Below, one piece after another: positions 1-22,464 of a stretch of 64,000 bases of DNA. How positions within the stretch are numbered: the stretch's first letter is position 1; each line of letters opens with the position of its first letter. The translations under genes and the position numbers were made by a program. Under the pieces are notes generated by a model. It made no database searches and was not told the origin of the DNA. It saw nothing but the letters and a program-made list of their open reading frames with translations. Origin of the DNA: Eleginops maclovinus. Lineage: Eukaryota; Chordata; Actinopteri; Perciformes; Eleginopidae. The stretch lies in assembly GCF_036324505.1 (NCBI RefSeq), contig NC_086352.1, positions 23,035,637 to 23,099,636 of the forward strand. Reading direction: 5' to 3'.

Positions 1-1121
1 AGCATCCTTTTATTGTGTACATGGAAGCAATATTTGGCCACATTCAAGAATAATCACAAGAGGAGACTGTGTTTTCTGTACAGAGGATCTCTGTAAAGTC
101 CTGACCCTTAAGGGGTTGTTTATTAGTGACTTTCAAGGAAGATTTGAGCTGCTTAGCACAGTCTTTCAGATGGTTGGTTGGTCGGTTTGTCCACCGCTAT
201 AGCCCTTAATATATAAATAACTATGAGATGGATTTCCATGACATTTTGCGCAGATGTTTAGGATCCACAGATGATGAATCTGAACGGCTATGGTTATCCC
301 CTGACCTTTAAATCCAATGGCACCAGGAGGTGAAAAAATCTCCCAAATCCTGTAACCGCTATCCACCGAGCTCTCCTCCCTTAGATTTCTTTTGTTGGTG
401 TGACAACATGATCATTCAGTTCTTCAGCTCAAAAGATCAGTTATATTTTCTCAAAGATCAATTGTCAAAAATAAAATCCAAAGTAATTTTAAGCTTTTAA
501 ACAAACCATCAACGCTGGTGTTTTTTTCTGCTTTAACTGTCATGCTAGCGTGTGGTTTTATCACAAAGCGGTCACATTTATGAAAAGAATGGTGCTAAGC
601 TTTCTGTTAGTTTTCAATGAGGCTGACATTATGACCACAGTGACACTGAATAGAGACTCTGAATAATCCGTAACTCTGATTTGGCTCAAAAGGAAAGGAA
701 CAAATACGTTTCATATTCCCAGTGGTGCACAGCACAACGCTCACATCCGTTGAGCTCACACATGTGTGAAATTAAAGCCATCAAGACCTTACATCTGACT
801 GAGAATGCTATTTCTCTCGATAAAACATTTCAGCTGCAGAAGTATTGCCGAAGACACATTTTCTTGCCTTGATGGCCAGCAAGTCACAAGGGTAATGGCG
901 ACAAGATGCATCTACATGTACTCTAGGTGGTGTCAACAGATATAAATGGAGGGTAAGCAAATGTGAGTGTGCGTGTGTGTGTGTGTGTGGGCATGTACAC
1001 CAGCTCAGTTATGTGTGTATGTGTATCCATATTCATTAGAAGAGCGGAGGAGAATCCAATAACGATTGTGTCAGTTGAGATTAAAGAGATTGACCTTTTG
1101 GGACTTCAAGTGGAGCAGGGG
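1..1121. other. Unassigned sequence, no gene seen
   Basis: No supported gene. The open frames here are short and have no recognisable motif. A small GT-rich stretch lies at 964-989 (about a dozen GT-like dinucleotides with one GC), just ahead of the larger GT tract. Confidence 0.6.
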
Positions 1122-1207
<86 letters not shown>

Positions 1208-1211
1208 TGTG
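1122..1211. repeat. (GT)n microsatellite
   Basis: A nearly pure GT tract runs through 1126-1200, with one A at 1201 and a further short GT run to about 1211. The frames that cross it on both strands encode only Cys-Val or His-Thr repeats and are not genes. Confidence 0.97.
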
Positions 1212-4200
1212 GGGTTGTGGAGGTTTGACAGTGAAGTAAAGAACAGGAGTAAAGAAAAAGGAAAAAGAGGCAAGGAGGGAAATAGGGACCCGTGAATGTT
1301 TCCAGCAGACATACAGCACATTGCCTCATCTAGTGTCACTTTTCCCTGGTAACACTGGTTTGTTTTTGAGCAGGTGTAAAATAAGCAGGTCTGTTGACAC
1401 CTGTGGCAACCACTGGGAGCAAAGCAACAAAGAAAGCACATAAGGAACTCAAGAAAAACAAAACATATGAGAAGCTAAAAGTGAACATTATCATTGCCTT
1501 TACATTTGTTATGCGGATGGAGAAACCGTGTTGGAGAAGCAATTGCTTTTAATTTCCAATCAGGTTTCTTTCCACCTAATTTATCTAAGTTGAATATTTA
1601 CCCTACTTTCAGCTCTTTTTAGATCTCAACCAAATCTTGAGGGAAATGTCTGGCTTTCTACTTTATGTTTATGAGCCAGTCCCTAACTTTAACTGTCTGA
1701 CATACAGTGGCTTTATCAGAGCGTTTTCTCTGAACACAGCTGCTCGCTGCAGCTGGACGTAAACTTGGTAAGCCAGATGTTTCGAAAACAACGACTTTAA
1801 AGATGAACAAACACTCTGAACAGTTAACTGTCTGTGGGAGTATTATAGATAGCAAACACTGTCGCATTACAAAAACAGATTTTATTCATTTTTAATATAC
1901 TGTAAACATTTTGATTATTTCAGCCTTAAACACATGATACGCGATGCTTTAACCTAATCAGTTTTATTTTGGGAAGATACTTTACATAGGATAGCCTATT
2001 AAATAGCTCTCTATATATCTATATCTATAAGATAATCAACTTTTTCTTCTTCAGATAGATTTTCTTTCTAATACTGTATGAGCACATCTATTCCTCTCAG
2101 TAGCCTACTGATAACATTATTATTATTATTATTTTTTAAATATCTAACACAATGAGACATTCCTACCCAGTCTGCTCCATAAACACAGTCTGGGAAAGTG
2201 AAAGTGAGTCTATTCTGGGGACAGTTAATGGGCATTCACCTTGGATCCCACACAGAGAATGTCAAAATGACATTTCTCTTCCATCAGTATGAAAGTACCT
2301 TTGAGCACTGTGTCGAGGCCCGAATTGGCACTGAGGTAATCAAGAAGTCTATGTGTTTGTCTGAGTTGGATAAGAGGGTGGAACACGGTGGTCATTATTT
2401 TGTGGTTGTAGAAATAGTGGGGACGGACAGAATAAGGGTAAGATGGACACACATGGGAAAACTGATTCTCTACAGGAAGATTTAAGTGTGGTACTGTAAA
2501 TACTCCCTTTGGTGCTCTTTTGGGCACTATCACACATGCAGAGACACATTGAGAGTGGAATAAAATCTTATGTTTGCCTATGAGATGATCTTGAGGGTGC
2601 CTCTTTCATTGTTTTAATGCCACAAATGGCTTTTGTTGCCGCACATGAACATGATATCTGAGCGGTGTATGCATTGAGCTTTAGCTGGCTCTCCTGTGAC
2701 CTTTACCTGCCCTGCTCCACTGTTGCAGAGTGAAAGTGACTGGTGGGAATCAATGGTCTCCTCTCATCAGACACACACATACAGAAAACGACACGCACAC
2801 TCACTGCCATGACCATCATGCTGATGTAGGTGGGGACATGAAGTCAGCACTTGTCCCTTGGCGTCCCTCCAGCAGCTGCTGTGTCCTCTGTCAGACAGCC
2901 TGACTTTCATCACAGCAGTAACTCATCGATCCACATACAACAGCAGAGAGACGGGGAGACCACGAGAGAGAAGTGGGGGAGTTGAGGAGGGAGAAGATGC
3001 ACTCCGGGGCTGATGGGATGATAGCTAACTGGAGCAATAGATAGCATCGGAGGGTTGATGGAGAGCTATCAGGAAGAAAATGGGGATGAAAAGCTGACTG
3101 AGTGATGGAGGGGTGAAAGTGGGAGTCTGCCACTCGGCTGACAGGAGCTCTGTCAGCTCTGAACAAAGTGTCTTGCTGTTTGGATAGGAGCTTCTTGGTA
3201 CTCTAAGATGTTCAGGGCTTTATACCTCTGTGGTGCCTTCTGTCTGAGGCCAGCCCTGTGTGGAGCCATGCCAGGCACCTAAATCTCAGATTTGGGTAGG
3301 ATTGGTTAAACTTAAAGTTGGAGATACCCTGTGGTGTTTCCACAGTTGACATTACTTCGGTTGTTCACCTACCTGGGGATAGCTATTGTAAGGTATTTTA
3401 TTGAGTTGTATCTTAGTAAAATGCACTTTGGTCAGTATATTTCAGAGTATCTCAGTATCTGTCTCAGGCTTTTTTGTTGTGAACAAAGATTTGTTTCTTA
3501 ACACAGATGCAAACAAATTACAAAACAAATATTGACCTGCCCATGAACACATTATACATAATGGCACATGAGTCAATCTGTACATTTTATTTTGTGCCAC
3601 TACAAAACACTTTGAAGTTGATATCATGCATAGCAAGTGGAATATGGTAAGTAAATGGAATAATTATCATATCATCACATATTTGAGTGGGTGCTTGCGT
3701 GCAGGCGGGTACATTTGCCTGAATGGGCCTTTCAGTGATGGTTAGGTATGTTGTGGTGAAGCTTGTGCTTATAGACAACAACTTTTTGTCCTACAGGCAG
3801 TTGCACTTAATGTGCATACGGTATTGTCTTTAGAGTATACTGTATAGTGTGTATCTATTGTACTCTCTAACGGTTATCATTCTCCCTCATGCATACACAC
3901 GTACTTCTTCAAATACACCATACTTGCATCTCCCAATTTTTTCTTTCTAGTATTACAGCTATTTTATGTTATTTCCCTTGATATTTAATATATCTCATTG
4001 TTGTTACAGTATATCCCATCCTGGTGGTTTCTGTTATAATCCAGATTGTGTTATCCACGCAGTCGTGTCTTTGCTTGTCACCTTGATCTTTTTTATGGTT
4101 GCGTTGTCTGTTTGTTACTTGTGCTGAGATGTTTTTAGATGCCCTTTGGATTTCTGTCGCCCACACACTTATTGATTACATCTCTCCCCTCAGTGTTTTA

Positions 4201-5920
4201 GCACTGTTTTTACTGCTCCTGTCATTTCTCACTGGGAAAATACATTAAACAGCACCCATTCTCAAAGATACATTCATTATTTTCTTAACTACAGCATGTA
4301 TTGTATCAATGAACAAATGTTAAGAAAGGTACATAACTCTTTCTACTTTCCAAAATATATACTGTATATGTACTGCTTTTATTGGTAACTAAAACATATA
4401 TAGTTGTGTCTTTTTTAAATACTGTCTTCCCATCAGACTGCCTGGCTGTGTCTCCATTTGATCTGAAGCAAAAACCTTGTTCTTGTCATCCTTTTTTGGA
4501 TTGGGCTCCAGACAGAGTGCTGCTAATGACTGCTGCTGGTTCTGTTCACAGTCATCCTGGATGATTAGGACTGTGACCTTTGGCAAAGCCAGATAATTCG
4601 GAGCTTAGTGATTTTTATCCCCTTCTAAATTCCGACAGAGATAGAGAAAAAAAAGGGAGGCAGATTTGGGCTTATTAGAAAGGAAGGGGGAGCAGATCAG
4701 AGAAACAAGGTCTGGAGAAGAGGATGAAGAGAGAGGAGGCACAGATGAAGGGGGGAGATGACACTGCCCTTCTCACCCTGGAGGCACTGACATTATCTAG
4801 GAGAGACAGGCTCCAGTGAGAGGGAAGGCGATGAAAGGAGAGGCCTGAGGAATAAGAGCAGTGAAATGTAGCTTCTGACGTTCTTCAAAATCACCTGACA
4901 TTTACCTGGTTTTCATGTGTTCAGGCCAGACAATTGGGAGTCCAATAAAGGCCGCCATACCTCTGATTCTCTCTACTGCAGGAATGTCACCTGTCTGCTA
5001 ATCTAACGCCATCTTCCTCTGCACTGAAAACATTCTTTATAATATACAGAGTACATCAATTAGTGATCTTCCTGATTCCTGGTTTCACAAAACTGACTTG
5101 TGAGTTCTTCAATAATTAAAGGGTAGAGATGTATTAATCTACAAAATAATGGCAGTATATTTTGGCTTCTTGCCAAAGCTGGCTTTGTGAAATTCCCCCA
5201 GATCATTATCATGTTTCCAGCTAATGCAATGTTCAAGCCTTTGCTCATCCAGCTGCTCATCTGGAAAACCTGTTAGCTTTGCAGTCATTTTTCCTGTCCA
5301 TTATAGTAAATTGCATTATTACAAAGCAAGTGTGAGCAAGACAGTTGCCACGACCCATGCGTTATAAATTGCATGGTCAAGTTAAGAGACAGCCATCCAT
5401 TGACCTCCATATCTGTTGCAATACTGCTTAAATTCAAATCACCATTTTATTATAAAACAGCCAAATTTCCTTCACCCAATTAACCATTTGTACAGATCTG
5501 CAGAGTCAGCGCTGACTTTACTCGCTGTAAGTCATGATTGAAAGTCAATGGCTTGAGACCATGGTCAGATGCGACACAATTAGCCTGTAAGGCAAACTGC
5601 CAAAACACCGCATGTGTTGATTTGGGTGGGCACATGTGTTACTGTGCATGAGTGTGTGTCTACCATCGGGAGAGCCTGCACTGAATGGTCAATATCTCAC
5701 CTGTCAATAAAAGATGGAAAATATAGAAAAAAATAAATCCATGGGAAAAGAAACAAGAAATAAGGGGTTGTCATGGGCTATGTTTCCATTCAGCTTAAAC
5801 ACTCCCAAAAACCCCAGGACACAGATGATTCGTTTCTATTAAGTTAACTGGGAATCTTGTGAAACTGTAAACACAGAACAATGACAAACGATCAGGCTAA
5901 CCAAATAGCAAACAACGGTA
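1212..5920. other. Unassigned sequence, no gene seen
   Basis: No supported gene. There is a short ATT triplet run near 2118-2133. Purine-rich stretches occur near 2925-3005 and 4625-4760. An open frame at 2198-2485 (+) begins at a GTG codon and has no family resemblance that I can see, so I treat it as chance. Confidence 0.55.
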
Positions 5921-6146
5921 AAGCAGAAAGCTAACTTTAGCACTTACTTAGCCTAGCAACACAATAAGCGTCTTAGCCGTCTGAATATACTCGCAAACTC
6001 AAAATACTTGACGACGTAATGTTATAACACGCATTAACACTTACAGACTTTGCCTTAGCAAAGAGGGAGAAAGAATAGCCTTTAACTGAGGAGCGGATGA
6101 CTGGCTGTGCTCACGCAATTGTATCTGATCGCGGCATGGCAAATTT

Positions 6147-6172
6147 ACTTCCTGTCTCCCAGCATGCACTGC
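6147..6172 (+). promoter_or_regulatory. Possible ZNF143/STAF-type site with an adjacent ETS-like motif
   Basis: The 15-mer CCCAGCATGCACTGC at 6158-6172 closely resembles the core of the vertebrate ZNF143 (STAF) binding site. An ETS-like ACTTCCTG lies just upstream at 6147-6154. The preceding few hundred bases (about 5930-6130) contain more CpG than their surroundings. Such sites usually sit in CpG-rich promoters, but they are also carried by some transposable elements, and no transcript start or coding exon is visible nearby. The match is by eye to a remembered consensus. Confidence 0.25.
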
Positions 6173-6199
6173 TGATATATTACCATGGTTACAAAAAAT

Positions 6200-7440
6200 A
6201 AGCCGATCACATTAAACTATGATAGCAGAACAACAGACACATTTCTAAAGACATAACAGGGGTGCTGAAACAGTTTGTGGTCAAATGTAGCTACTGTACA
6301 CTTCATTCTATTAGGACGTGAAATCGTCAAATAAATGCTCCAAGGGTTACTTAAATCACAAATCTGACATAAAATCTGAAAACAAGGAGGAGAAAACATT
6401 CCTGGTTATTTCTGAGGAGAACACTTACGATGGATGAATTAAAGTATATTTTCCGTTGTTAACTTTCAATAGAACCAGCAAGATGTTTTACAAACACATG
6501 TAACAAATTATTCAGCAGCTGTTCGTTGTTGAACACTAAAATAAATGGCCTTATATGTAAAGAAATGAATGTTGTTTAATTTCTTTGCAGTAATGCACCT
6601 TGAAAAAGAGACATATGGGAAAACTTTTTTTTTTTAAACTTCAAGGGAAAGTGGGTTGAGGAGAAACCTAACAATGTTGTTACTTGGAGTGTTTGGCAGC
6701 ACCCTAATGCCAGCAATCCTAATGTGGTGGCACAATATAGACATGACAAAACCGCTGCAGATAACCACAAAGCTAAACACATAAACAAAAAACTTTGAAA
6801 TAAACATTTAAAAGAGGAATAAAAAACCTGTGAGTCTGATCGGCATATACTGGCGATCATAGGGATTTGCAACAACATCTTTAGTTCTCCTTTCCTTTGA
6901 TACAACTCCTGTACCCCTGAGTCATACAATCCTGTATTTGACACAAACAACAAAGTTACGGAGAGGAGTCAAGAGAGTTTGTTAATTGGAACACACATTC
7001 AACAGTGATATCTCAGGAGAATTTAATATATAACAGTGCAACAAAGCAAAACTTTAGCTTGTTTAGCTTACAAGTGAAATGCCAGCTGTTTCCAGCCCTT
7101 TCAAATATTATTTGTGCCTTTTTTCTATCATTCATCATATTGATGTGAATATATTTAGCCTTAAGACTGAGAAAACAAAACATTACATCATTTTTGGCCC
7201 CCATGTAGCTCACCTAGATGAGGAGGCAATTGTACCAAAGCTATGTTGCGTCCCTATGTAACCGAAACTCTACTGGACTTAAGTTACATTTGATTAATCA
7301 TAGTATTTATTCCTGAAATCAACTGCAGAATTTCTATAACCAAAAAAAAGTAGTTTTGTAAAATGGTTCAACTGTTGCACTGTTAACCAAAAAATGTTTT
7401 CATTATTTATTGGCCATCAAATTTACCTATCAAATTGGCT
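6200..7440. other. Unassigned sequence, no gene seen
   Basis: AT-rich. The longest frame (6576-6953, minus) is unlike any protein I know and crosses a poly-T/A stretch. Nothing supportable. Confidence 0.55.
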
Positions 7441-7447
7441 CATTAGT

Positions 7448-7690
7448 GATTTGATTTGCCAATTGAAACAACTATTTGATTTGTCCATTCAAACACGTTA
7501 TTTGATTGGTCCAGTGAAACAAGCAATCTGATTGGCCAGTTGAAACAAGCCATTTGATTTGCACAATGAATTAGGCCATTAGACCAGCAAATTAAAACAT
7601 GCTGTTTATGGACCATTTAAAGGAGCCATTTGATTAGCCCATCAAAACAACTTCTTGGATTGGCCCATTGGAACAAGCCATTTGGTATGA
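7448..7690. repeat. Degenerate minisatellite with a 26-bp unit, about nine copies
   Basis: Consecutive units can be laid out at 7448-7473, 7474-7499, 7500-7525, 7526-7551, 7552-7577, 7578-7603, 7604-7627 (24 bp), 7628-7653 and 7654-7679, followed by a partial unit. Each unit starts with something like ATTTGATTGG, has a CCATTGAAACAAGCC-like second half, and differs from its neighbours at several positions. The even 26-bp spacing over nine units is clear despite the decay. Several units contain ATTGG, the reverse of CCAAT, but this is a property of the unit and not evidence of promoter function. Confidence 0.85.
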
Positions 7691-8536
7691 TTTTTATTAA
7701 GACCATGGTTTTATATTTTCTCCATCTATGAAAATAAGCTTGTGTGTGAGCATGCTCTTGATGTTCAGTGGTGTAAACATGACCTCAATAGTAAGTTCAA
7801 TGTTTTTTGAAGTATGTTTAAGAAGAGACGCCAAAAGAGAGCAGAGTCAAATATCTGTGTTGACCTGTGCATGTGTGGGATCTGTCTGAGGTCTCTGAGA
7901 GCTGGCCTTCTGCCAGAAGTATCAGCCCACACAGTGAAATCCTATGAACGCTGTGAGTCCCCATGTGGATATCACCATTTCAGTAATGCGTGGATTACAC
8001 AGTCAAAATCAATCCCTATTGACCTGCCAGGTGCACAAATGTGAAGTAAGGGGCAGAAAGAAATGATGTCATTTAACTATTAAAACTACATTGTGGGAAA
8101 TACATTTTAGTCAGTGATACTCTGAATGAAAAATCCACTTCCTCCGCTTCCCTGAATCCCTTTGCGCCTTAACTTTGCGTCCTTGATTGAATTGAATACT
8201 TATGGTTCAACTGGCACAAATTACAAAAAAAATTACCTTTTCTTACTCATCCAGGTGTTTCCGAATGTATTTTGTTTGAAAAACCTGTCTCTGAGGTTTT
8301 GTTTTCTATGACTGATAAACACAAGCAGATCTCATTCATTCCCATAGTATTGGAGTGGTATGATTAATCTCAGGTGTTTTGAAACTTGCAAATCAAACCG
8401 ATAATATTAAACAATGGCTAGGTTTAAGCAGAGATGTTTTGTGTGGCTGAAATTTCCATTAAGATTAATGCAAGTCTGAAAGATTAATACAAGTTTCTTA
8501 AGAAATGGAACAAGAACAAAAGGCTGCCATGTTTAC
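7691..8536. other. Unassigned sequence, no gene seen
   Basis: No repeats, splice-bounded frames or recognisable elements seen. A 76-codon open frame at 7814-8044 (+) has no recognisable domain. Confidence 0.55.
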
Positions 8537-8714
8537 AGGGTGAGGGAGCAGTCGGGTGCCTTGCTCAAGGACACTGTTACTGTGCCCAAGAGGTGAACTG
8601 ACTCCTCTCCAGCTACCTATTTACACTCTGTAATTTTTGTCCGATCAGAAATGTATACAGTAGTTGACCCTACCATTCCCAGGCCAAGTCCCTACAGACA
8701 GAGCTTCTGCCACT
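8537..8714 (-). mobile_element. Old tRNA-derived SINE-type element
   Basis: Read on the minus strand, this begins with a degraded tRNA-like head (around 8714-8650; the segment 'tgtagggacttggcctggga' is well preserved). It then passes through a body that includes 'ggtagctggagagg' and 'agttcacctcttgggca' and ends in the core 'gtccttgagcaaggcaccc' near 8555-8573. This order matches a tRNA-derived repeat widespread in teleost genomes. The internal B-box region is eroded, so the copy is probably old and inactive. It shares its tRNA-like head with the copy at 22.4 kb and its core with the copies at 22.4 and 29.2 kb. The ends are approximate and no target-site duplication was found. Confidence 0.6.
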
Positions 8715-10190
<1,476 letters not shown>

Positions 10191-10333
10191 CCAGGCGGGT
10201 GGTCATACTACCTACCATTCCACACCCACCCACAGTCTCTCAGTAGTGATTTTTATTCCAGTTTTATGCTGCCAAGAGGACAACATTTTCTTCTCCATCC
10301 TTTTCAATCTCTCAGACAAACAGCTGTCTGTCA

Positions 10334-12702
<2,369 letters not shown>

Positions 12703-12991
12703 TTCCTATAAACATTATAATCTTCCGGACACACGAGACAAACAGAGTCCTCATTCACCGGCCCGACATACACAGTGACCTGCAGTTCTTCAACAGTGTC
12801 TTCTGGGCTGCATGTCGAACTTCCTGCCATGAAGAGCTAATATTCACACACTGCAACACATAAGATCCCTTATTTGGTGCAGACATCATTATCTGAATGA
12901 TTCTTGAGCTGCGGTGAGTGAACTTGTAGTGACTCACAAATGAATATTTACAGTAACAGCTGTGTAATGGCCCCTGCACCAAATATGATTT
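12703..12991. repeat. Copy A of a duplicated segment of about 290 bp (unclassified repeat)
   Basis: This segment matches 16378-16667 in the same orientation, with long identical blocks such as 'cacagtgacctgcagttc', 'gtcttctgggctgcatg' and 'gaacttgtagtgactcac', and a few small indels. Homology starts at 'ttcctataaa' and stops after 'cctgcaccaaat', so both copies share the same limits. An open minus-strand frame (75 codons here) is partly kept in copy B, but every codon difference I checked changes the amino acid, so purifying selection on a protein is not supported. It is probably a transposable-element fragment or a local duplication. I recognised no family, terminal repeat or target duplication. 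Confidence 0.75.
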
Positions 12992-13565
12992 AGTAAGTGA
13001 ATACTGGAGCCTTGAGCAAGGGACTCTGTATATGATGTGGGAATGACTGAACTACTTGAGAGCTGACATACTGTATTTTTCGTGGTTGAGATGTACAGTT
13101 CAAGTCCTCATTATAGATTATATATATTTTTGGGGGAAATAGTTTGGCAAGCAAAGAGAGAAAGAGACAGCGAGCAATCCCGTGCAGTTTTTGACTCTTG
13201 CATTGAACAAGAATGACCATTAATAAAATGAAGTCTTGTATAAAGGATGCTGTAACCACAGAAAAACGTGACATACTGGGGTCACTTCAAATATGCAATT
13301 TATACAAGTAAGGTTCACACATATTTTAATGATCAAAGCTTACCTTATGTTGTTTTCAATTTTTAAGTTCAACATGGAATAGTTACACTCAGGTTTTGTA
13401 AACTTCTATTTTTTAAATTTCATTTCACTTTCACATAATGCTGAAATTATAAAATGTGTATTTTAAACATTATCATGGTTTGTGCTGGTTAGCTAAGCTT
13501 ACTGGACTAGAAACAGAAACCATAGCCTGATTCTGTCTAAAGATAATGATGAACACATTTTACCC
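12992..13565. other. Unassigned sequence, no gene seen
   Basis: AT-rich, with no recognised features. Confidence 0.55.
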
Positions 13566-13568
13566 TTA

Positions 13569-13602
13569 AAGGTCCCCTATTATGCAAAATGCACTTTTTG
13601 CC
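13569..13602 (+). mobile_element. Possible teleost interspersed-repeat fragment
   Basis: The motif 'ggtcccctattatgcaaaat', followed by a GCACTTTTT-like stretch, is one I associate with a common fish interspersed repeat, probably a non-autonomous DNA element. Only this short edge is recognisable and the limits are unknown. A run of ten C occurs downstream at 13764-13773. Confidence 0.3.
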
Positions 13603-14505
13603 AAATAGATCTTAATATCCAATGTATTTAAGCATTAACAATAGTTATGGTTAGGTACCTGGAAAGAGGCTCATATTGCATGTGCTCAGCTGTTATCAAT
13701 CCCGCAAAGTAATTTACCACACATTTTTTTGATTTACTTCTTTTGTTAAGTTAATATCAGTAACCCCCCCCCCAACACTGGAATAACCACTCTTTTAATT
13801 GCAAAAACTGCAACCTTTGTGGAAGGATTTATGTGTGGGGGCGTTTAATTTAAAGAGATTACTCACACAGTTTCATATTTAAAAAATAAATAAATATGAG
13901 TGTGAAGTTGACTCTGGCTGGATTTAAAAGTAATGGTTTGTCATATCTCAGCGCCGAAGCGGAGCTTAATGCATCATAAGTCTGTCAGCTTCAAAAAGGA
14001 TTGACATAAGACTGAGGTTTATCATACTGAGTCAAAAATTCATTCTTTTAATAATCAAATATGAGCGCTCAAAAGTATAGGTCACACTTAATGCATGATG
14101 AAGTGTGTTAAGTTGTTTGCAACTTCTTTATAGCCTCGTCTTTTTAATCATTGGTCAAGATTAGCAGCACTTTTATGGCACGAGTGCATTGTGGAGATTT
14201 AAATTGCGAATGAATCTTATGAACACATCAGCTAATCTGTGAGATGGTGTCTTTTTACCACAAACAAATGCACCATTAGATGCACAGTATACTTCTATAT
14301 GTATTATGCATCCTATTTGACCTCATATTACTACAGGTCTTCCTCCTATGGGAACTGCACTTCCGTTCTTCATGCGCTATAGCAGACTCAGTGTATGTAA
14401 ATGGAGACACAGCCTAACGCTGTCCATAAGGGCACCAGGGAGATTGTCCTGCTCTCCAGCCCATTTAAGAGGACTCCATTATCTGCACTCTGTACTAAAC
14501 ACACT
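13603..14505. other. Unassigned sequence, no gene seen
   Basis: Contains a C10 homopolymer at 13764-13773 and otherwise AT-rich unique-looking sequence. No gene seen. Confidence 0.55.
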
Positions 14506-16377
<1,872 letters not shown>

Positions 16378-16667
16378 ATTCCTATAAATGTCTTCCAGAC
16401 ACCTGAGACAAACACAGTCCTCATTCACTGGCCTGACGTACACAGTGACCTGCAGTTCATCAAAAGTGTCTTCTGGGCTGCATGTTTTGTCAAACTTCCT
16501 GCCATGAACACCTTTATAGTCATACACTTCAACTCATAAGATCCCGCATTTGGCACAGACATCATTATCTGAATGGTTCTTGAGCTGCAGTGAGTGAACT
16601 TGTAGTGACTCACAAATTAATATTTACAGTAACACTTAAGTAATGGCACCTGCACCAAATCAGATTT
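16378..16667. repeat. Copy B of a duplicated segment of about 290 bp (unclassified repeat)
   Basis: This is the direct-orientation partner of 12703-12991, about 3.7 kb away. It lacks a short stretch present in copy A near 12714-12720 and has small insertions near 16485-16530. A TCA triplet of copy A, read on the minus strand, is TAA here, so the minus-strand frame is shorter. That favours a non-coding repeat over a duplicated exon. Confidence 0.75.
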
Positions 16668-17583
16668 GTTTGGCTGATGCCAATGTAGACTTTCGGAAAA
16701 GATCATGGTGAGGGTAAAAATAAGCACTGTCCAATATAACGAAATATCGGAAAATGCGTTGACTTTGTTGAATATTCGATAACAATATTAAAATTTTCAA
16801 AATTACGGAACAGCATTATCTTATTGAACAGTGAACTGAACACAAAGGCACCAATATGAAAGGGAAAAAAAAGTTTTTACAATTTAAAGTGCAGTTGTGC
16901 GGTAAATACCCTTTCAATTTACGATGAAAATCCCTGAGGGTAAAATCGCAGTCTTTCTGGATGTGTTTATCGCAGTGGTAAGAATTACTGCTTAGTTAAG
17001 ATTATGGTACCTTTCGTTATTCAATATTATTAATGTAAGTAGACAGTGCCCCAATATCCCACAATAACCTTGTCCTTAGTGTAAGGTATACTGTATACAA
17101 TACGTAGTTGTACCGTATATAGTTTGGCTTTTTCTGGCCTTAAATGCAGAGAAGCAGAGAAAGCATTACCCCAGTTAGATAAGGTTCTGAGGGAGACAAG
17201 TTTGGCATCTTGGAATACCACAGTGTCCAAGAGAGCAGCCTGCACCTTCAGCATGCATGGCCCTGACTCCAGGTTGGCTCCGGAGGTCTGTGTGAATGGC
17301 ATATATGGTTGCCATCTGTAAGCCCCAGGGATTCTGGCCAAGATGCATACAAAGGCAACCATACACATGGAGTCACCCACATACAAGAATATGTACACAT
17401 TCTCCAACACACTCAGCCCCCTTTGCCGCTGGGACTCGTCAAAGTTTGGGTGCAGGCATGTGTGAAGGAAGTGAACTATAATCACTCTCAATGCAAAAGA
17501 TCAAAATCCTATTTCCAGGAAAGTAGTCAGCTCTTAGCTGAACAAAGCCTCCAGCAAAAAGTCTCTCCATCTCTCAAGCTTGC
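16668..17583. other. Unassigned sequence, no gene seen
   Basis: Frames at 17030-17491 (minus, up to 153 codons) and 17124-17481 (+) overlap one another. No domain or splice-bounded exon stands out, so I treat them as chance. Confidence 0.5.
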
Positions 17584-22349
<4,766 letters not shown>

Positions 22350-22464
22350 AGGCGCCCGGGAAGCAGTGTAGGGAACGGTGCCATGCTCAGGGTCTTTTGG
22401 GGACTTGAACCTGTGACCTTTCTGTTCCCAGGCCAAGTCACTACGGACTTCGCAACCAACGCCC
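22350..22464 (-). mobile_element. tRNA-derived SINE-type remnant
   Basis: On the minus strand the order is a tRNA-like head with 'cgtagtgacttggcctggga', a good B-box-like 'ggttcaagtcc' (plus-strand 22401-22411 carries its complement), then a 'ctgagcatggcacc' core and 'ctgcttcccgggcgcc'. The arrangement matches the 8.5-kb copy at the head and the 29.2-kb copy in the core, so the three belong to one family or to related families. This copy is 3' truncated. The ends are approximate. Confidence 0.6.

Noticed and set aside
12755..12982. Minus-strand frame in copy A as a conserved protein
   Set aside because: Partly shared with copy B, but the codon differences checked are all amino-acid changing and copy B has a stop (TAA) in place of a Ser codon.
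13012..13022. CTTGAGCAAGG, a possible fourth copy of the SINE core
   Set aside because: Only about 11 bases match and no neighbouring part of the element is present.
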